This document shows, piece after piece, positions 12,701 to 27,700 of a DNA stretch of 64,000 bases. The DNA lies in contig CP136064.1 in the NCBI GenBank assembly GCA_032622095.1, forward strand, positions 219,618,205-219,682,204, read 5' to 3'. The position numbers were made by a program, and so were the translations under genes. Under the pieces are notes generated by a model. The model ran no database searches. It saw only the letters and a list, made by a program, of their open reading frames with translations, and was not told where the DNA came from. The stretch comes from Siphonodentalium dalli (taxonomy: Eukaryota; Mollusca; Scaphopoda; Gadilida; Siphonodentaliidae). Within the stretch, counting starts at the first letter, position 1, and the number at the start of each line of letters is the position of its first letter.

Positions 12701-15700
12701 GGCATGTAGGGTTCCGGACCCCTCATGCAGCGGCCATGCGATGGGCGTCAAGAAAAACCAAATCCATATAATCCCATGCACCCATATATCTCATGCACTG
12801 TGACTATGCTTTCTATACCGGTACTTCTGTTGCGGGGTCATTTTAGCCAGACCTATTTTCAACCTTGAGGGAGACAAGCAGAACTCCCATGGCTTGATTA
12901 TATATTAGCGCTGGGTACGGACCGGGCCGCCCAGAGCGATCCGATACACTGCATGACAAAAGGTTCAGTATTTCAGGATTTTAGGAAAAATATTTGACTC
13001 TGTTTAGCTGTAATTTTCCCCAGATAACGAACCCAGTCACGTTTGTGAAGGAAAATGTGAGAAGCTTCGATTTTGTTGGCCGATTTGGATGCCATCCTAA
13101 ATTTATTGTCAAATATGGAGCGTATGTAATGCCGTATCTATTGTCAGTTGTGATCACTGTCCCGACATGCGCGGCACAAATAAGAAAATACCGTTATGTA
13201 TAACGTAAGTCTTACTCATAAGCCTTTGTAGCCATATGTGTTCAGTTGAAATATATATGTATATAATCTTTCCATAAAACTTCAAGTAAAAATATACGAA
13301 ATAGTTGCCAGAAAGGTGATCGTATGAGGTTTTATGAACTTATTAATTCTAGACCAGTGTTCTCGCGAGGTTATACCATAGCCTATCAAAATTTAATCAA
13401 AATGTTGTAAACTTTACAGATATTAGTAAAAATTCTCATTTTTCACATTTTGTTTTCAAATTTTAATCTTAGATCACGTTCAGACACCGCTATTTATCAT
13501 TCCCTTCACCACTCTGTACATTGTTTCAGTTTATGCTTCTAAAACCAACTTGACATGCAGCATTCTAAGTGTAAACTACATAATTCGTTTTTCTGCAAAA
13601 GTTATATTTAGGGGTGGGGTTAAGTTTACTCTCATATAACATTTTCACAACAATATTCTTGGCATTTCATTATTAAAATCGTTTTGATATGTTATCGGGG
13701 CAATATTTTAGCCATGTTGCGGATCAATAGCCCATGTGGTTCACAAGTTATAGCCATTTATACATGACCATTTTTTTCAAAATCCAAGTAATTTTTCGCG
13801 ATTTCAAAATATTTATCGCATTTTTTTCTAACTAGTTCATAAATTGGTGTAGTTTAGTATCTCGTGTCATTTTATGATCATTTCTTATTAATATAAATTA
13901 TATATTGTGCAGTTTATAATTGCAATATTTTGTTTATGCTCTGATACTTGTACTCAAGAAAATTTTCATTTTATTTTAGGGGTAAGAGTTGTCTTCCCTG
14001 AAAAATCTATTTTGGGACAATTTCTGAAACGGGCAACAAGCAAAATATGATGCGCCAAATGATGACCTTTAATTTGATATGTAGAAATCTTTGTTGGAGG
14101 CGGGGTTGGCCCACGGACTATATATCAATATTTCTTTTAAGATAGAGGGCACCTGGGAATTTCTGTAAAACTTCTGTATCTTCGCGGAGATGATTACCAT
14201 GCAAGTGTCCTCAAAATCTTAGTCTAACCCATTAGATTGATTTATACATTTCTATGTACAATTCAATGTTTTCGTATGTTGTTTTAGCGAACTAATGTGT
14301 TTCTAAATGATGTTCATGTTTTGATCCCAATACAAAATATTAAAAAAACAAAACATATTTAGCAAATCTTTGACATGTAAGTCAAATGCTACGTATTCCC
14401 CTGACAGGGTATCCCGGTTCGTGAACGTGGCCTCAGTCGGGATTGTATGTAAGTCACGTATGAAAGCTGGTGTGTCTGTAGAGAGCGCAAGACAGAGCGA
14501 TAGGCGTGTGTCTGCATATTAATGCATTCTTTAGATGTAACTTGTATTAGCTTTGTATACGTATGTTCAAATGTTATTCAATAACAATATTAAAAAACAA
14601 ACAAACAAACAAACAAACAAACGTCAATTCCAATCACGTCGACTGTACGATTTTAAAAATGATAACGTCTGAAGAACGGCAGTTGTAAATAAATAAATAC
14701 TCCTTTATTGGTGAGACGAACTAATCGCAATGCACAGAATGACGATCACTCCGACAAGGTGAGCCACTACATATAATCGATCGATAAGAATGACGTTTTA
14801 TGATGCCATTTGTATATACAATTTATGAGAACATCTATGAGAAAGAGTATTTCTCATTCCCACCAAATGTCCACAGTCGATGGGTTTACATCACTGTAAC
14901 CTGGGAAACGCCGGGTAACCCTGCTAGTAATTTAACACAACACTCAAATCACCAAATTGCTTATTGTTTTGGCTCTAAGTTAGGAGGCTTCATTTGTATC
15001 ATAATGTTGAGTTATATTTTAAATTCATAATGTAGCATCATACCCCCATATATTATAATGAAGAATAAAGCAGTCACAAATAATCCAGCCCAATGAAAAC
15101 AAACGTTGATATGCAGTGTGGTCCACTCAAGCAGGGGTGAATCAAATGGACTTTAGGCCAGTGTTAAGACATATGATGTCAGCTTTAATTTGTTTATGAA
15201 CCCATGACCCAGAACTAATCTCATCCCAATCAACAGGCATGACATGAACATTCTCAAATGTTGAAAATTCTCTATGGGTAGTTGCCTTTCTAATTGAAAA
15301 TAATCATCAAATTTCATGAATCAAGAAAAATTAAGTCTCCTCTCATGATCTATAGATATATTATTATTATGTTTCAGGCCATAAAAGTAAAGTAAATGAG
15401 GTTATAATATCCAATGCGTCTGACCCATAAAGCGGACCGGCGATATTTAATATATATTCTTTATTTCCTCCATCCATGGAGATATTTAGAGAATGCATAC
15501 CATTAATATAAACTATAAGGACATTAACAGGGAACAAAACTCAACATATTTACAGTCATCAACTAAGTGATGAACATGAGAATTACATACATGTTTTCCA
15601 TTTACAACAACCATACACATATATAGAAGCATTCATACTAACATACACACATCTATAACATTGGAGAATTACATGCATGACTTCCATTTTAAACAACCAA

Positions 15701-18700
15701 ACTCCCAGAAACATCATACCAGCAGACACACACAAAACATTGGCGAATTACATACATGACTTCCCTTTACAACAACTATACACACAGCAGTATACACATT
15801 CGTTGTATTTATAGACAGACGACCAGAATGGCAATGTAACGTGATCGTGTAATGGATTGAACAAAAGGTCGAATATCTAAACTGGCTCTCCACGACAGGC
15901 TAAATGTGATGTGTCATTTAACGGTTATATGAGTTATGTATGTTTGAATGTTTGTTTGAATGTTTATTTTGCACATTTATATAATACATCAGTGGTACAT
16001 ATGTGTATACAAATTTACATGTGCAGGGGTGGCATGGCCAATGCAGGCCGTCTTCCTGTCACCCCTGTACTATAACGTCATATGTATAATTAAGATGGCG
16101 TTCATAGGTGAATAGTGAGTATTTACAACAAGGATGGCCGTTGAAGGGTTTATCAATGAGAAATCTTCTTACAAAACAGGACAGTTTGACATTCGAATAT
16201 GTGTTTAATATTAGGGCTAAGCTAGTTATGTACGTTCATGAAATTGTGTGTATTATTAAATTGCCCATTGTAGGTGAGGGTACATGCCAATAACAGTTCA
16301 GTAATTTCCACTTGTTACTCTGCAGAATTTACATTCTCGATTTTTACATATGGTACCATTACTATATTGTGATAATAGATTATTGATAGACTTTTTGAAT
16401 TGTGTTTTATTTGAAGAATTTTTGTGCGAAGCGTTCAAGCAGTTCCATACATTTATGTATTATGTCATTACTAACTTATAGTGTTAATTGCTTTGGAGAG
16501 TCTCATTGATTTCATAGAAATTTTCGCATTAGAATTAGAAAATGATTCCATTTTAATATACGATCCTATTTACTACAAGCATGTAGTTTGCTCAACTTTT
16601 CTCACAGTCAAAATTACACGACCATTTTAAAACCGCCGTTTGTTTCTTATGTGGTTTTTGCTTTCATTTATTCTAGTATGCCGTGAAGATCTCGGCTACA
16701 CAATCCTCCCCAGAGATAAGTGCCTGAAAGTTAACCTGACTACCACATTGAATAACATGGACGCCAGAAGCCAGTGTATGTCAGAAGGAGGTGATCTCCT
16801 CCTAATCAACAACATGGAGGAATTCAATGCCATCAGGATGTTCTTGGCTTCGATGGGCCCGGCAGCTCAGGGTGAGTATTAATCACATACCTTATACAAG
16901 CGGTGCTAGCCAACAGGTATGTTTTTAAAGATAGCGTAGCTCTTCCCAACAAGTTTTATATAATTTTCGCGGTACATAATAATAAATATGAATCGAAGAT
17001 CCTTTTCCGGAAACGCTTCTATCAATTAGTATATGTTTTTTTCCGATTTTTCTGGTATAATATATACAAAATTATGGAACAGTTTTACGGTTTATGCTTT
17101 AGAGCAGATCGGCCATGAAACTTCTGGTGATCTCATGGAAACGTTCGGAGAGAAGCAAGCGGGATAACTCTATCCTATTAGCCCATTCACCAAGAAAAAG
17201 TGTCAGATATTTTGCTCTGCAGCATCGGTAATACATTAAAACACTTTATTGTGCCTTTATAGATACATAATATACACAACCTTGAGTTTGTCAATGTTTT
17301 ATTCACAGAAAACGTTATTTGTAGTCTTGAAATCGTGTTTTATATAAAAAAAATTGCGTTGCTGTAATAATGGCTCGGAAGAGAAACACTATCTTTAATG
17401 GCGCCTCATGAACCGAGTGCGGGGAAATTTGCAAATCTGGCGTATGTGGGAATCAGTGTGACCTCTACCCCCAGTTTTGACTAATGTATACCATGCTGTA
17501 TAATAGTATTCGGGAGTGATTTGTAAGTTAGTTTAAATATATATATAATTATATACCTTAATTGTCCTCCGAAGTTATGCGAAGGACTTACATGCCCATG
17601 CACTGATTTGAAGTACTTCAGCTGTGATCATAATATGCATCTATTTAAAAGATCATTCTTTGAATATCTTGTATGGTAGAAGATGTCTGACTGCACGACT
17701 TTGAATAATGTCACGTTTATTTCACAGGTGAGGTTGGACCCGGGGTCGCCAAAATTTATTGTTCTCTGTTAGAGTTCTGCTTTCAAGACCACCAAGGATT
17801 TTAACAATGATCGTGCTTTATTTTCATCTCTAATCGATTATTTGCACAAAAATAATGCTAACCACAGTCAACTATAGTATAAAATTGCCCAAAACCTGTT
17901 ATTTATCAACGTTTTGTTCAACGAAATTTTGCCAGTTGTCAAATATCTGACACAAAAAAGCCACTGGATTTTTAGAGTTATCGATCTTCATCCGCTATCT
18001 GGTCAGATAAGTTCTTCTCATCGACAGTTTACTGGGCCACTTCAAATTAAAATAACAGATTTCAAACATCGATATCTGATCACTCCTAGCTTTGATGGGT
18101 GGGTTCCTCGACTCGAATCAAATATTTTTTTTACCCCCGAAGCCAAGGAAATAGTAATTTGCGAGCGTTAATTCGGATTGAGTACCTTTAATTATAAAAT
18201 ATAATATGTTTAAAGCAAACCACTGAACTTCCGTGGCTTACACACACTCACTTGATGTGGTTGTAATTGTCATTATATGCGTTGAAACAGTTCACAGGCA
18301 GCTAACAAAGTAATCAAATCTTCTCGAAGGTTTGCTACTTGCTGCGCATGAACTCATGTAAACATATAACTCAAAATTCGGACAATTCACCAAACTCCAT
18401 CCGCCGTCCAATTTCACCTTTTCCTATTGTACCTTCAATTGATCGACCCATTCCATCTGACCATGCAGTTTCCTAACCAGGCAACATCTCAAACATCCGG
18501 TTGGGAACAAGGTCTCAAAAATTACTTGGAACTCAGTAGTAGAAGGAGCTATTTTTTTTAGGGAAATGTTTAGATAATAACGCATTATGTGATAACTATA
18601 CTCACCAATGATGCTTTGGTAATGAAGGGTTTAAATGTACTCAATCCGATTAAGCACCCTAAACTACTATTTCATTGGCTTCGGGGGTAACTAAAATTTG

Positions 18701-21700
18701 ATTCGAGTCGAAAGATCAAAGTGATCAGATATCGAATTTTGAATTTTGTTATTTCAATTGTTTGTGGCCCAGAACCGCGCCGTCAATACTCAAGTGATAA
18801 TAGGGCCATATTTCATTGCACAAAATGTTGATAAATAACACGTTTTGGGAAATTTGATACCATAGTTGACAGTGGTTAGCATTATTTTGTTGCAATTAAT
18901 CGATTCTGATAAGTAAAGTGTATTGTGAAGAAATGTTGTTGTTGTTGTATATTGATGATATGGGGACTCTCTGATCGGATTGAGTACCTTTAATATACAT
19001 GTATGATGATTTTACAGAACTGAAATCCAAAAACACATTCTCATCATAATTGGCATAATATAACGGTTTCGTATAATTATGTTAATGAAACTCGATATAC
19101 ATGGAAATACCAAACGGAATCACGGAGCGTTTCAACAGAATGCATTTGTAATTAGTAATTTGGTACATGTACGTGTGCATTTCGTGTATATCCTCTCACG
19201 ATGGGGTCTCTGTTCAATGCTTATCGCACCTGAGTTCGTTACCAGTATATTAGCATGCGAAATGTAGCACAAACTATACAAATATAGGACACAGCTCTCA
19301 ACCAATCAGAACATGCAATGTATGGGTGAGATGAGATGTATGCAGGTACTTCTTGGGTGTCGTATCGACCATCTTGACATCTCCCCTAAAAGGATATATA
19401 CAGCTCTCAGCCAATCAGAAGGCGACAAAGTCACGTGCGATACAATATTATGCTATATTGGCTGCACTCTGCCATACATATTTTCGATAAAGCCACAGTA
19501 GCTGGCCTACTCACATACCATTATTGTTCTATTTATAGTAACAAAGTCATTTCGAACAACCGGATTGACACCTGAACACACGATCAATTTGAAACTAGAG
19601 TCCTATTTTTTTTTGGGTGACTGGTATAACTTCCTTTTCCGTTTCATCGTAAACAATTGGGCTTTTCAAATTTTTTACCGAAATTTCTTTGTTAACGACG
19701 AATGTTTAGAAATAAATACATGAAAGACAAAGAGATCATATTAGCAATTACTAATAACAGAAGGGGTGGAGTCTTGAAAAAAGCAGACACACTGTTGAAC
19801 AAAATAGTTTTCGCAACCTGACCACCCACTCCACCCTCTGTGCGAATGATTTTTTTTTCCAGGCCTACATTTTGGGAGCCACCCCCCCAAATTAGAAAAT
19901 AAATAAGAATAATATGAAACAAAATTATATCAGTCTGGTTCTTTCTGGCAATAACTATTTAACACATCCCAAGATATTAGTACAATCCATAACAGTGGAA
20001 TGGTAGCAGCGAGATAAAAAAAAACAGTTCACACAGGTGCTTCCCATATTTTGCCAACATTGAATACATCTGAGTGAATATCTAAAGATATGCATTATTT
20101 ATATGGATTTAATCTTCTAAAGGCCTATAACATGTACATCACACTTATAAATTAATGGTGCATGTGCACCGAAAGTGTTCATTGGCCGATGCACCCCATG
20201 TCGCATCCTAATGGACTGGGCAGTGTACCAGTGATTGCTTTATTGCCCATGTGTTCCACAATATTATACAAATTGAAATGGTTTTGGTAACCAGTGACTG
20301 CTGATATTTGCAAATCATTTTATACTGTTGACATGCGAATGTCACATTTTGTCATTCAATCGGGCTTATGTTTTATGTATTAGCCATGTATATAGGACTG
20401 CTGGTACATGATTATTAACTTGAATATCGACCAGACGTAATACTGAGAAAGAATAAGACCTTGGTGGTCACTGCCTGAAGTACATGTACTATTTTTGAAA
20501 GCATAATATAGTGTCAATCATATTATTTAGCACGCTACTGATGCCTCTTCCGAGAAAAAGTACCTTCCATGAAATCGAGTATGTAAGCAAAAACGCTTGT
20601 GTCACCTTGCTCGAGAAATCCATTGTTTAAAATATTTCGTCATTTTGTGATGGCGAGATATTTGCAAATAAAAATAAAAGAATGGAGATAACAGAACACG
20701 AAAGGTGCGCTGACTTAGATATTTGCAGTTTTATTTTGTTTCTTATTCTAAACTTCATCGAACATGCTCAAAAACTTTATTTATCAGATGACTTGCACTG
20801 AATAGCTGTACTTCAAGTCATATTTTGTCAATTGTATTACCAGGACAGATCTCTTGGAAAATGTCAGTGATAAAGAGACTGAGTTCTGTGAACTACTGGT
20901 TAACGTTCTATGTGTTTGACAAATGCCATAACATTTTAATGGTCCCAGTTCTTACGCACTCAATCTTATCGAAACAATGGTAGCCTCATTTTTCCGGAAG
21001 ATGGATAAACAGGGTGTTGAATACCTGCGGTCAGATGCTCGTAGCCCGTTTATATATAACCATGGGTATATGCGAGAAATACACAATGAAAACACACTCC
21101 ACAGTTTGGATCGATAAGCCTTGCCCTGTGTATTTTGATGTTGCGTTTTTTGACAATCGGTCTTCCGTATCATTTCTACAACACAATTATCGTCTTACTC
21201 ACAGTGGATAAACCGTACAAACATTAAATCGGAAGTTGCTTTCGAAAAGACGAACACACGGTTGCACCACAGCTATAAACGTAAGTATATATTGTACATA
21301 CACATTTGTCGATCGTAAGCGGGCTCCATTTGAGCGAAGGACTGTGTTTAATAGATAAAAACGGCATTCGATCACTTCAGAAAATAATTTTCTCGCAAAA
21401 AATCGCTCTTCAAATGTCATTTTAACACATATCCAGCATCTGTCTGAAATCCCAATATATTGTAACGGAAAGGCCGTTATGTGTGTAACATATATGGACA
21501 TGCCCTTGGCTCGAGTGTATTCACAATTTGAAAGTAGAGAGTATTTATTTGGACACCCCACTCGTCAGTCTATGTACGCCTAGTTGTTTATATAAGTTGA
21601 TGATAACTTGTTGCCAAAAATATGTACGCCAAGTTGCACAGACGAACCCATGAATTAGGTTTCCATATTAGAGATAATCGGCCCCCCGATGGTCATTATT

Positions 21701-24700
21701 AACCTTCAATCACAATGCGAAGGCACTGTTCCGTTCCACATTCTGGGATAGGGACCCACCCCTCCAAACTGCTTCAAATGACTATTTTACTCAGTTTTCC
21801 TTGTCTTTTCCGATCAATGTTCCGTATCATGATTATAGAAGCATTCCTACTTTTATTTACCAACAACACTGAAAAGTTTCAAAACAATTCTCCAATAAAT
21901 GTGGGCTGTAGGGTATGCTGGTGGATTGACATTTTAAATCCAAGATGGCTGCCGGTGGCCATGTTTGTTTTAAACAAAGTTTGGGAAAAATGGAGGCTCT
22001 CATCTAGAGGTCACTTTGAAAATCCATATGAAGTTTGGTGACGATTTGATGAGAAATGTGACCTGTAAGGTGTGCTAAAGGATTTGGTCATACAAAGAGT
22101 AAAATCCAAGATGGCCAAATGGCAGCCATTGTTTTGACAAACTTTGGGAAAAAATCGAAGGCACCCATCGAGGGGTCACAACGAAGATCCATATATAGAT
22201 TGGTGATGATCGGATGAGGGATAAGCTCTGCATGGTGTGTTACAGGATTTAGTGATACAAAGAATAAAATCCAAGATGGCTGCCAGTGGCCATATTTTTC
22301 ATATCATTCAAATTTGACAGCTCCCATCTAGAGGTGGTCCTCAACCCATATACCGAATATCGTTGAAATCGGTCAAAGTTTGTTTTAACACATTTATTTT
22401 ATTTTATAGTTTTTGTAATAGTCTATTTTTATTTGAAGAGTTTACATTTATTTGAAGAATCTATTATTGTGTTATGTTTTCATTTACATCAGGTTGAATA
22501 AATGATTTTTAATAGAACTATTTAAATATGAGCCTTTCAATGTCAATGTGCATTGGTAGATCCTTGATGAAAACATTTAGCAAGCTGACCTTTTTATTAC
22601 CACTTGGTGTCATCCCTCATTATTAACTGATGGTGAACTCAAACCCCCTACCAAGAGTTAAGTGCATACCTATTACACAATAGAAGCATTCTTAAAACAT
22701 TTTGTCCCATTATTTTTAAGAAAAATGACTCTAGGAAAAACTACAGGGCCAGGAAAAATGTGTAAGCAGGGCTGCCGAACCAACCACCACCCCGCCTAGT
22801 GTTCGGAAAAAATTGCAGACCCCCCTCTGACGTATACACAATTTCATCACAGAATACAACATATTTCCTCAATCCCCAATAAGTACAGTTTTGTTACATG
22901 CGGAGTCGAATAAAAATCGCTAAATGTTAATAGGAATACCTTGTTTGATTCAGGCAGAGTTTATTTCGACATTTCGAAGACATAGTTATGTTTAAGTGGG
23001 TCGAAAGGAACATATTATTACTGTACGATTCCTGTACAACGTCGCAACTGGTGATTGTCGTCGTACACAACTAGGCGTACATAGACTGACGAGTGGGGTG
23101 TCCAAATAAATACTCTCTACTTTCAAATTGTGAATACACTCGAGCCAAGGGCATGTGCATATATGTTACACACATACGGCCTTTCCGTTACAATATAGTG
23201 GGATTTCCGACAGATGATGGATATGTGTTAAAATGACATCTGAAGAGCGATTTTTTGCGAGAAAATTATTTTCTGAAGCGATGAAAGGCCGTTTTTATCT
23301 ATTAAACAGAGTCCTTCGCTCAAATGGAGCCCGCTTACGATCGACAAATGTGTAAGTATATACTTACGTTTATAGCTGTGGTGCAACCGTGTGTCCGTCT
23401 GAAACCTGGAATTTGTGGTGTTGTTGTGATATTTCTGTCGCATTTACGTTCTAAAAATAGAATTTTTCGTCTTTTCGAAAGCAACTTCCGATTTAATGTT
23501 TGTACGGTTTATCCACTGTGTTACTTGCAGCACGACGTTACCGTGTGATCGCCACAGAATCTTTTTCATTTATAGCATGGTCAATACATTGCCGCCGGTG
23601 CAGTGTTTTCGTTTGTGGGGGGGGGGGGTCTCTACCTCGGAATATCCAACTGCTGCCCACCCCATTGAACCACACCAAACTCACACGTTTGTGTACATCA
23701 ATTTGCACACCACCCCTGGGGCTTTGATTTTCCCAAATGTTCGCTCACATACTACTAGGTGGTATCCTATTCTAAATAGACCAGTAGTCACTCGCCATGC
23801 AGGGGGTGAAAAGGATGGCTCGGTCCAGTTTGAGATTAAAAAATCCTAACATCTAATGGTATAACGCCAGAAAAATTTGCACCCGATTAATGTTTTTTTA
23901 AATTAATTAATTAGCAAGTAATTACTGTCAAGGGCACAGGACACACGGGTCGGACTATGGTTCGGCCTGATGTGAGAACATTTTGAAATCTGAAAATGAA
24001 AATTTGACAATCCTAGCATCCAGACTGGCCTGAAGCTTTCCAATTCGGGGAAATTTTCAACCTGACACTCACCCAAGGTCCCAAAGGTTTGAAATTTGCC
24101 AACTGATGGCCATTTAGTCCAGAATTTTGCAAATGAAAGGGAAATATGCAGATGTTGGTCTAAAAACAACAAATTCGTTACTAAGAATTTGTTGGATAAG
24201 CAAACTACGAGAACAGTTTCAACATAATTTTGGTGTGAATTTTCCATCTAATGCTGCGTTAGGTTTGACTACTAGTGCAGCGGCCAAACGTCAAAAGTGG
24301 TCGGGTACCCCTACCCACGACAGAACAAGTTGAAACCAATTTTTTTAAAGGAGAAACATATATTGTTCACGAAATTTATAATGAAAAATATCGGAATTGG
24401 TGGTGGCTATTGTCAAATCGACGATGAAAGATACCCACCAGTCACTTTTCCTAGAAATTAACGATTTTGGCCAGACGAACGCTGTGGTGAAGTTCTAACT
24501 TATTTGCCAATAATGTTTGTGTTAATATTACCACATCATACCATATCTCTACTTTATAGGAAAAACGTGTTGGTTATTTTGGATTTTCCTGCCATTTGGA
24601 GTCGAAACATTTATTTTCTGCTGAAAAATCTCTCTTTTTCACGGATTTCTTTTTTTTCAAACATTATCATTTAAAGACACGGTTGGCCTTGGCGGTGGGT

Positions 24701-27700
24701 ATCCTGTGAAAATATCTCCACCCGTCAAAAACCGCCACAAACAGAAAGAACATCAAAATGTAGATATACTTTGTCCGTATACAAATAAGAAATATTGCAT
24801 AAACAGTATGTTATGGTCATATGTTTCACCATTGTTGTGTAAACAAAGGCGTAAAAAGTTACTTTTCTGGTGTTTGTTTATATTATGATGGTAAACATAA
24901 AGAGCGTTCTTTGTTGGTGAATACCTGATATGGAACTAATAAAGAGCGTTTATGCCATTTGTGTGTGATTAGCCAGTAGCATTGTGCTGTCTTCTGTAAC
25001 ACAATCAGGCTCTTGCTTAGGTAAAATATAGTAGCTCTTTATGATAACATGCTGTGTACGCGATGGTCATGGTATATATGAACGAAACTGTATGCGTTTT
25101 ACTGTTTTTCTGTTTACGGTGTTTGGAACAAATATGAATATTTTCGACAATTAAGGCCGCACGTGCCTTTAAACGAATATTGTAATAACGCCAACATATT
25201 TAACCCGTATGGTGTAGTAGTTATCTGACAAGCATACGGAGAAAGAAGTTAAAGTGATGTGAAACGTAAATTGAACCTCACAATTGAGTTCCCTGCGTTA
25301 TTCTGTGGAAAGACTGAATAAAATAACCCCCATACACGAAATGCCCTAACCAGATATCAGTTTGTACTAATTATACGGCCACGTAATTAACTATTTACTT
25401 TCCCTCAATCGGGACGAATAATTCCACTGTAAACGCGAAATAAATACACAAACGAGTTGTCGTGTGCAGTCGCGGAAACACCCGAACACTTCCGAGTTGG
25501 TCGGGATTGAGTCGGCTTTCGTTCTCAGAAAATAGCTTCCGTGGAGGGAGGCCGTTTGCTGGAATAGCGTAACATCAGCTTAATAAAACGAAAAACAAGC
25601 GGTATAGTCAATTCGAATGGGAGGGATATAAAAGGAATTATTGCCTGAAATCACCAACGGAAGAACATTGACCGAGTTATGAAAGAATTATAATCAAAGT
25701 GGTCATGGTCGAGCAATGAACAACGGTAACAGTTGAAAATGTTACTATTTATAGAAATTTGTAATCGTTGCAGATCGTTGACCGATTTTATGATCGAACT
25801 ACAGCAGGTACAGTCTCGTGCAGAAAGAGTTGTCTTACGTACATGTGTATTTCAAACTGTTTAATTACCTGTGCAATGCTACATGTGTGCCATATTGCTA
25901 TTCACTATTCTAGTACAGACCGTATTTGTTTGGGACAGCGATAGTGATATAGATATCCATATGGAATTATGTTTTCTTCAATTTTTGAGTTTATATAGGC
26001 CCAAATAAATATACCATAAGATGGACTCAATCATTGACAGTTAAAATTGGATGGAAGTAAAGAAGTGTTGTGTATTTGCACTAAGTAAGCGCAATTGCTT
26101 TATGCTTAAGCGCAAATATTTGTATGTAAATAAATAATAAATGTAAAAAAGACTCCCATGTGATTTGCTCTAAACTCAAATTAACTCAGGCCATAAAAGA
26201 TTACTCAAACATAGGTGAGGACTCCACCCAGATCCCATACTAAGATGGATGTTCAGACTGAGGAAACCAGTTGGAGATAGGTACATGTATTTGCTTAAGC
26301 ATAATTCATTTCAATTACGCTTAAGTGTAAATGAAATCCACTTAAGCGTAAATGAGTTGCGCTTAACCGTAATTCACATACACCCCCATTGAACTCCACA
26401 TACTCAAGCTGAAATGGATGCAACCACATTACTAATGCCAGTAAGTTAACATACATCAGATTATACAAATATACATATAAGGTAAGACAGCCGATGAAAT
26501 TATTGCTCTTAATATAATTCCAATGTATTATGATAACAAATAAGTCAATTATGCTTAAGGGTAAATTATTACATTAAGCGTAACTGATTTACGCTTAAAT
26601 GCAATTAGTTAATATAAAATGTGAAAATGAATCATTTGCGCTTAAGCGCAAGTATATGTCTATCAATATATTTGCGCTTAAGCGCAAATACCTAACACTC
26701 CCTTACTTCCCTCTGATTGTGAATGATAGAGTCCATCTCATAGTATATTATCATGGACCCATAGTAGTAGCCCCATATAATACTGAAACATTGAAGAAAA
26801 AATATTTCCATATGCATATATCAGCATCTCTGTCCCTGGTGTCCCAAGAATTGGTGCCTCACTCCCAGAGCTCTAGTATATTTTATTAAAGGGACATCTC
26901 CTACACAGATATATACCATTTCCATGGCCATAAATATGGAATTCGGGGTTACTGGGGACTCGCTTCCCTCATTGAAATTGGGGAAAACCCCAATTTTCAT
27001 ATTATCAGCATCCCTGTCCCCAAGAATTTGTGTCTCCATCCCAGAGATCTAGTATATTTTATAACAGAGATATATCCTGCACATATCTCTACCATTTCCA
27101 TGGTCATAAAAGAGATATTGGGGTTACTGGGGGGGGGGGGTGCTTCCCTCATATGGTGGGTCTGTGCCATTTAAAATTAATTCAGGGGGGTGATATCAAT
27201 GCATATTAATTTTTATTTGCGCAAATGATTTACACTGAAACGCAAATGACAGATGTTATTTTACGAAATATTTGCGCTTGATCGTAAATGAATAATAAAT
27301 GTGAAATGGGTATCCCATACATGAAATGCCGTATCTATATGCTATAGCGCGTATATCCTACAGGTCTGGGTGAACCACCGATCAATCAATAACAGCCCGA
27401 TCGGGCTAAAGTAGACAGATCAGGCTAAAATAGACCGATCGTTCTTTCACAGCCAGCTTGAATCTTGGATAAAGGGAGTAGGCCTACTCTAAATTGTTCT
27501 TTCAAGTGAAATAGGCCTCCCATACATGAAACGCCTTATCTATATACTATAGCGCGCATACCCTACAGGTCTGGGTGAACCACCGATCAATCAATAATAG
27601 CCCGATCGGGCTAAAATAGACCGATCGGGTTAAAATAGACCGATCGGTCTTTCACAGCCAGTCTGAATCTTGGATAAAGGGAGTAGGCCTACTATAAATT

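Larger units (their letters stand above)
766..16676 (+). other. Lectin intron 1 (15.9 kb), repeat-filled
   Basis: Begins GTAAGT and ends TTCTAG. It contains TTAA-flanked MITE copies (1027, 3400, 4381, 9923), a Helitron-like array (5493-7620), two LINE 3' fragments (6705, 8575), a giant inverted repeat (11237-14126) and a Helitron-like 3' end (14650). In 1481-3399, 4498-5492, 9081-9922, 14929-15582 and 15791-16676 I see only AT-rich sequence without genes. The one exception is a short hairpin-prone GC-richer patch near 16025-16070, where CAGGGGTG pairs with CACCCCTG. Confidence 0.8.
21200..23520. mobile_element. DNA transposon with CACAGTG termini, long TIRs and 5-bp TSD
   Basis: Both ends read CACAGTGGATAAACCG inward and stay identical for about 55 bases. 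They then continue as inverted arms of about 390 (left) and 460 bases (right), differing mainly by a 68-base segment present only on the right. TTACT is duplicated exactly outside both ends (21195-21199 and 23521-23525). A related copy of the host repeat near 51606-51660 runs straight through the insertion point without the element. CACAGTG termini with 5-bp duplications are features of the Transib/RAG-like superfamily. No DDE transposase was recognised in the 1.5-kb interior, so it is probably non-autonomous. Confidence 0.75.
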
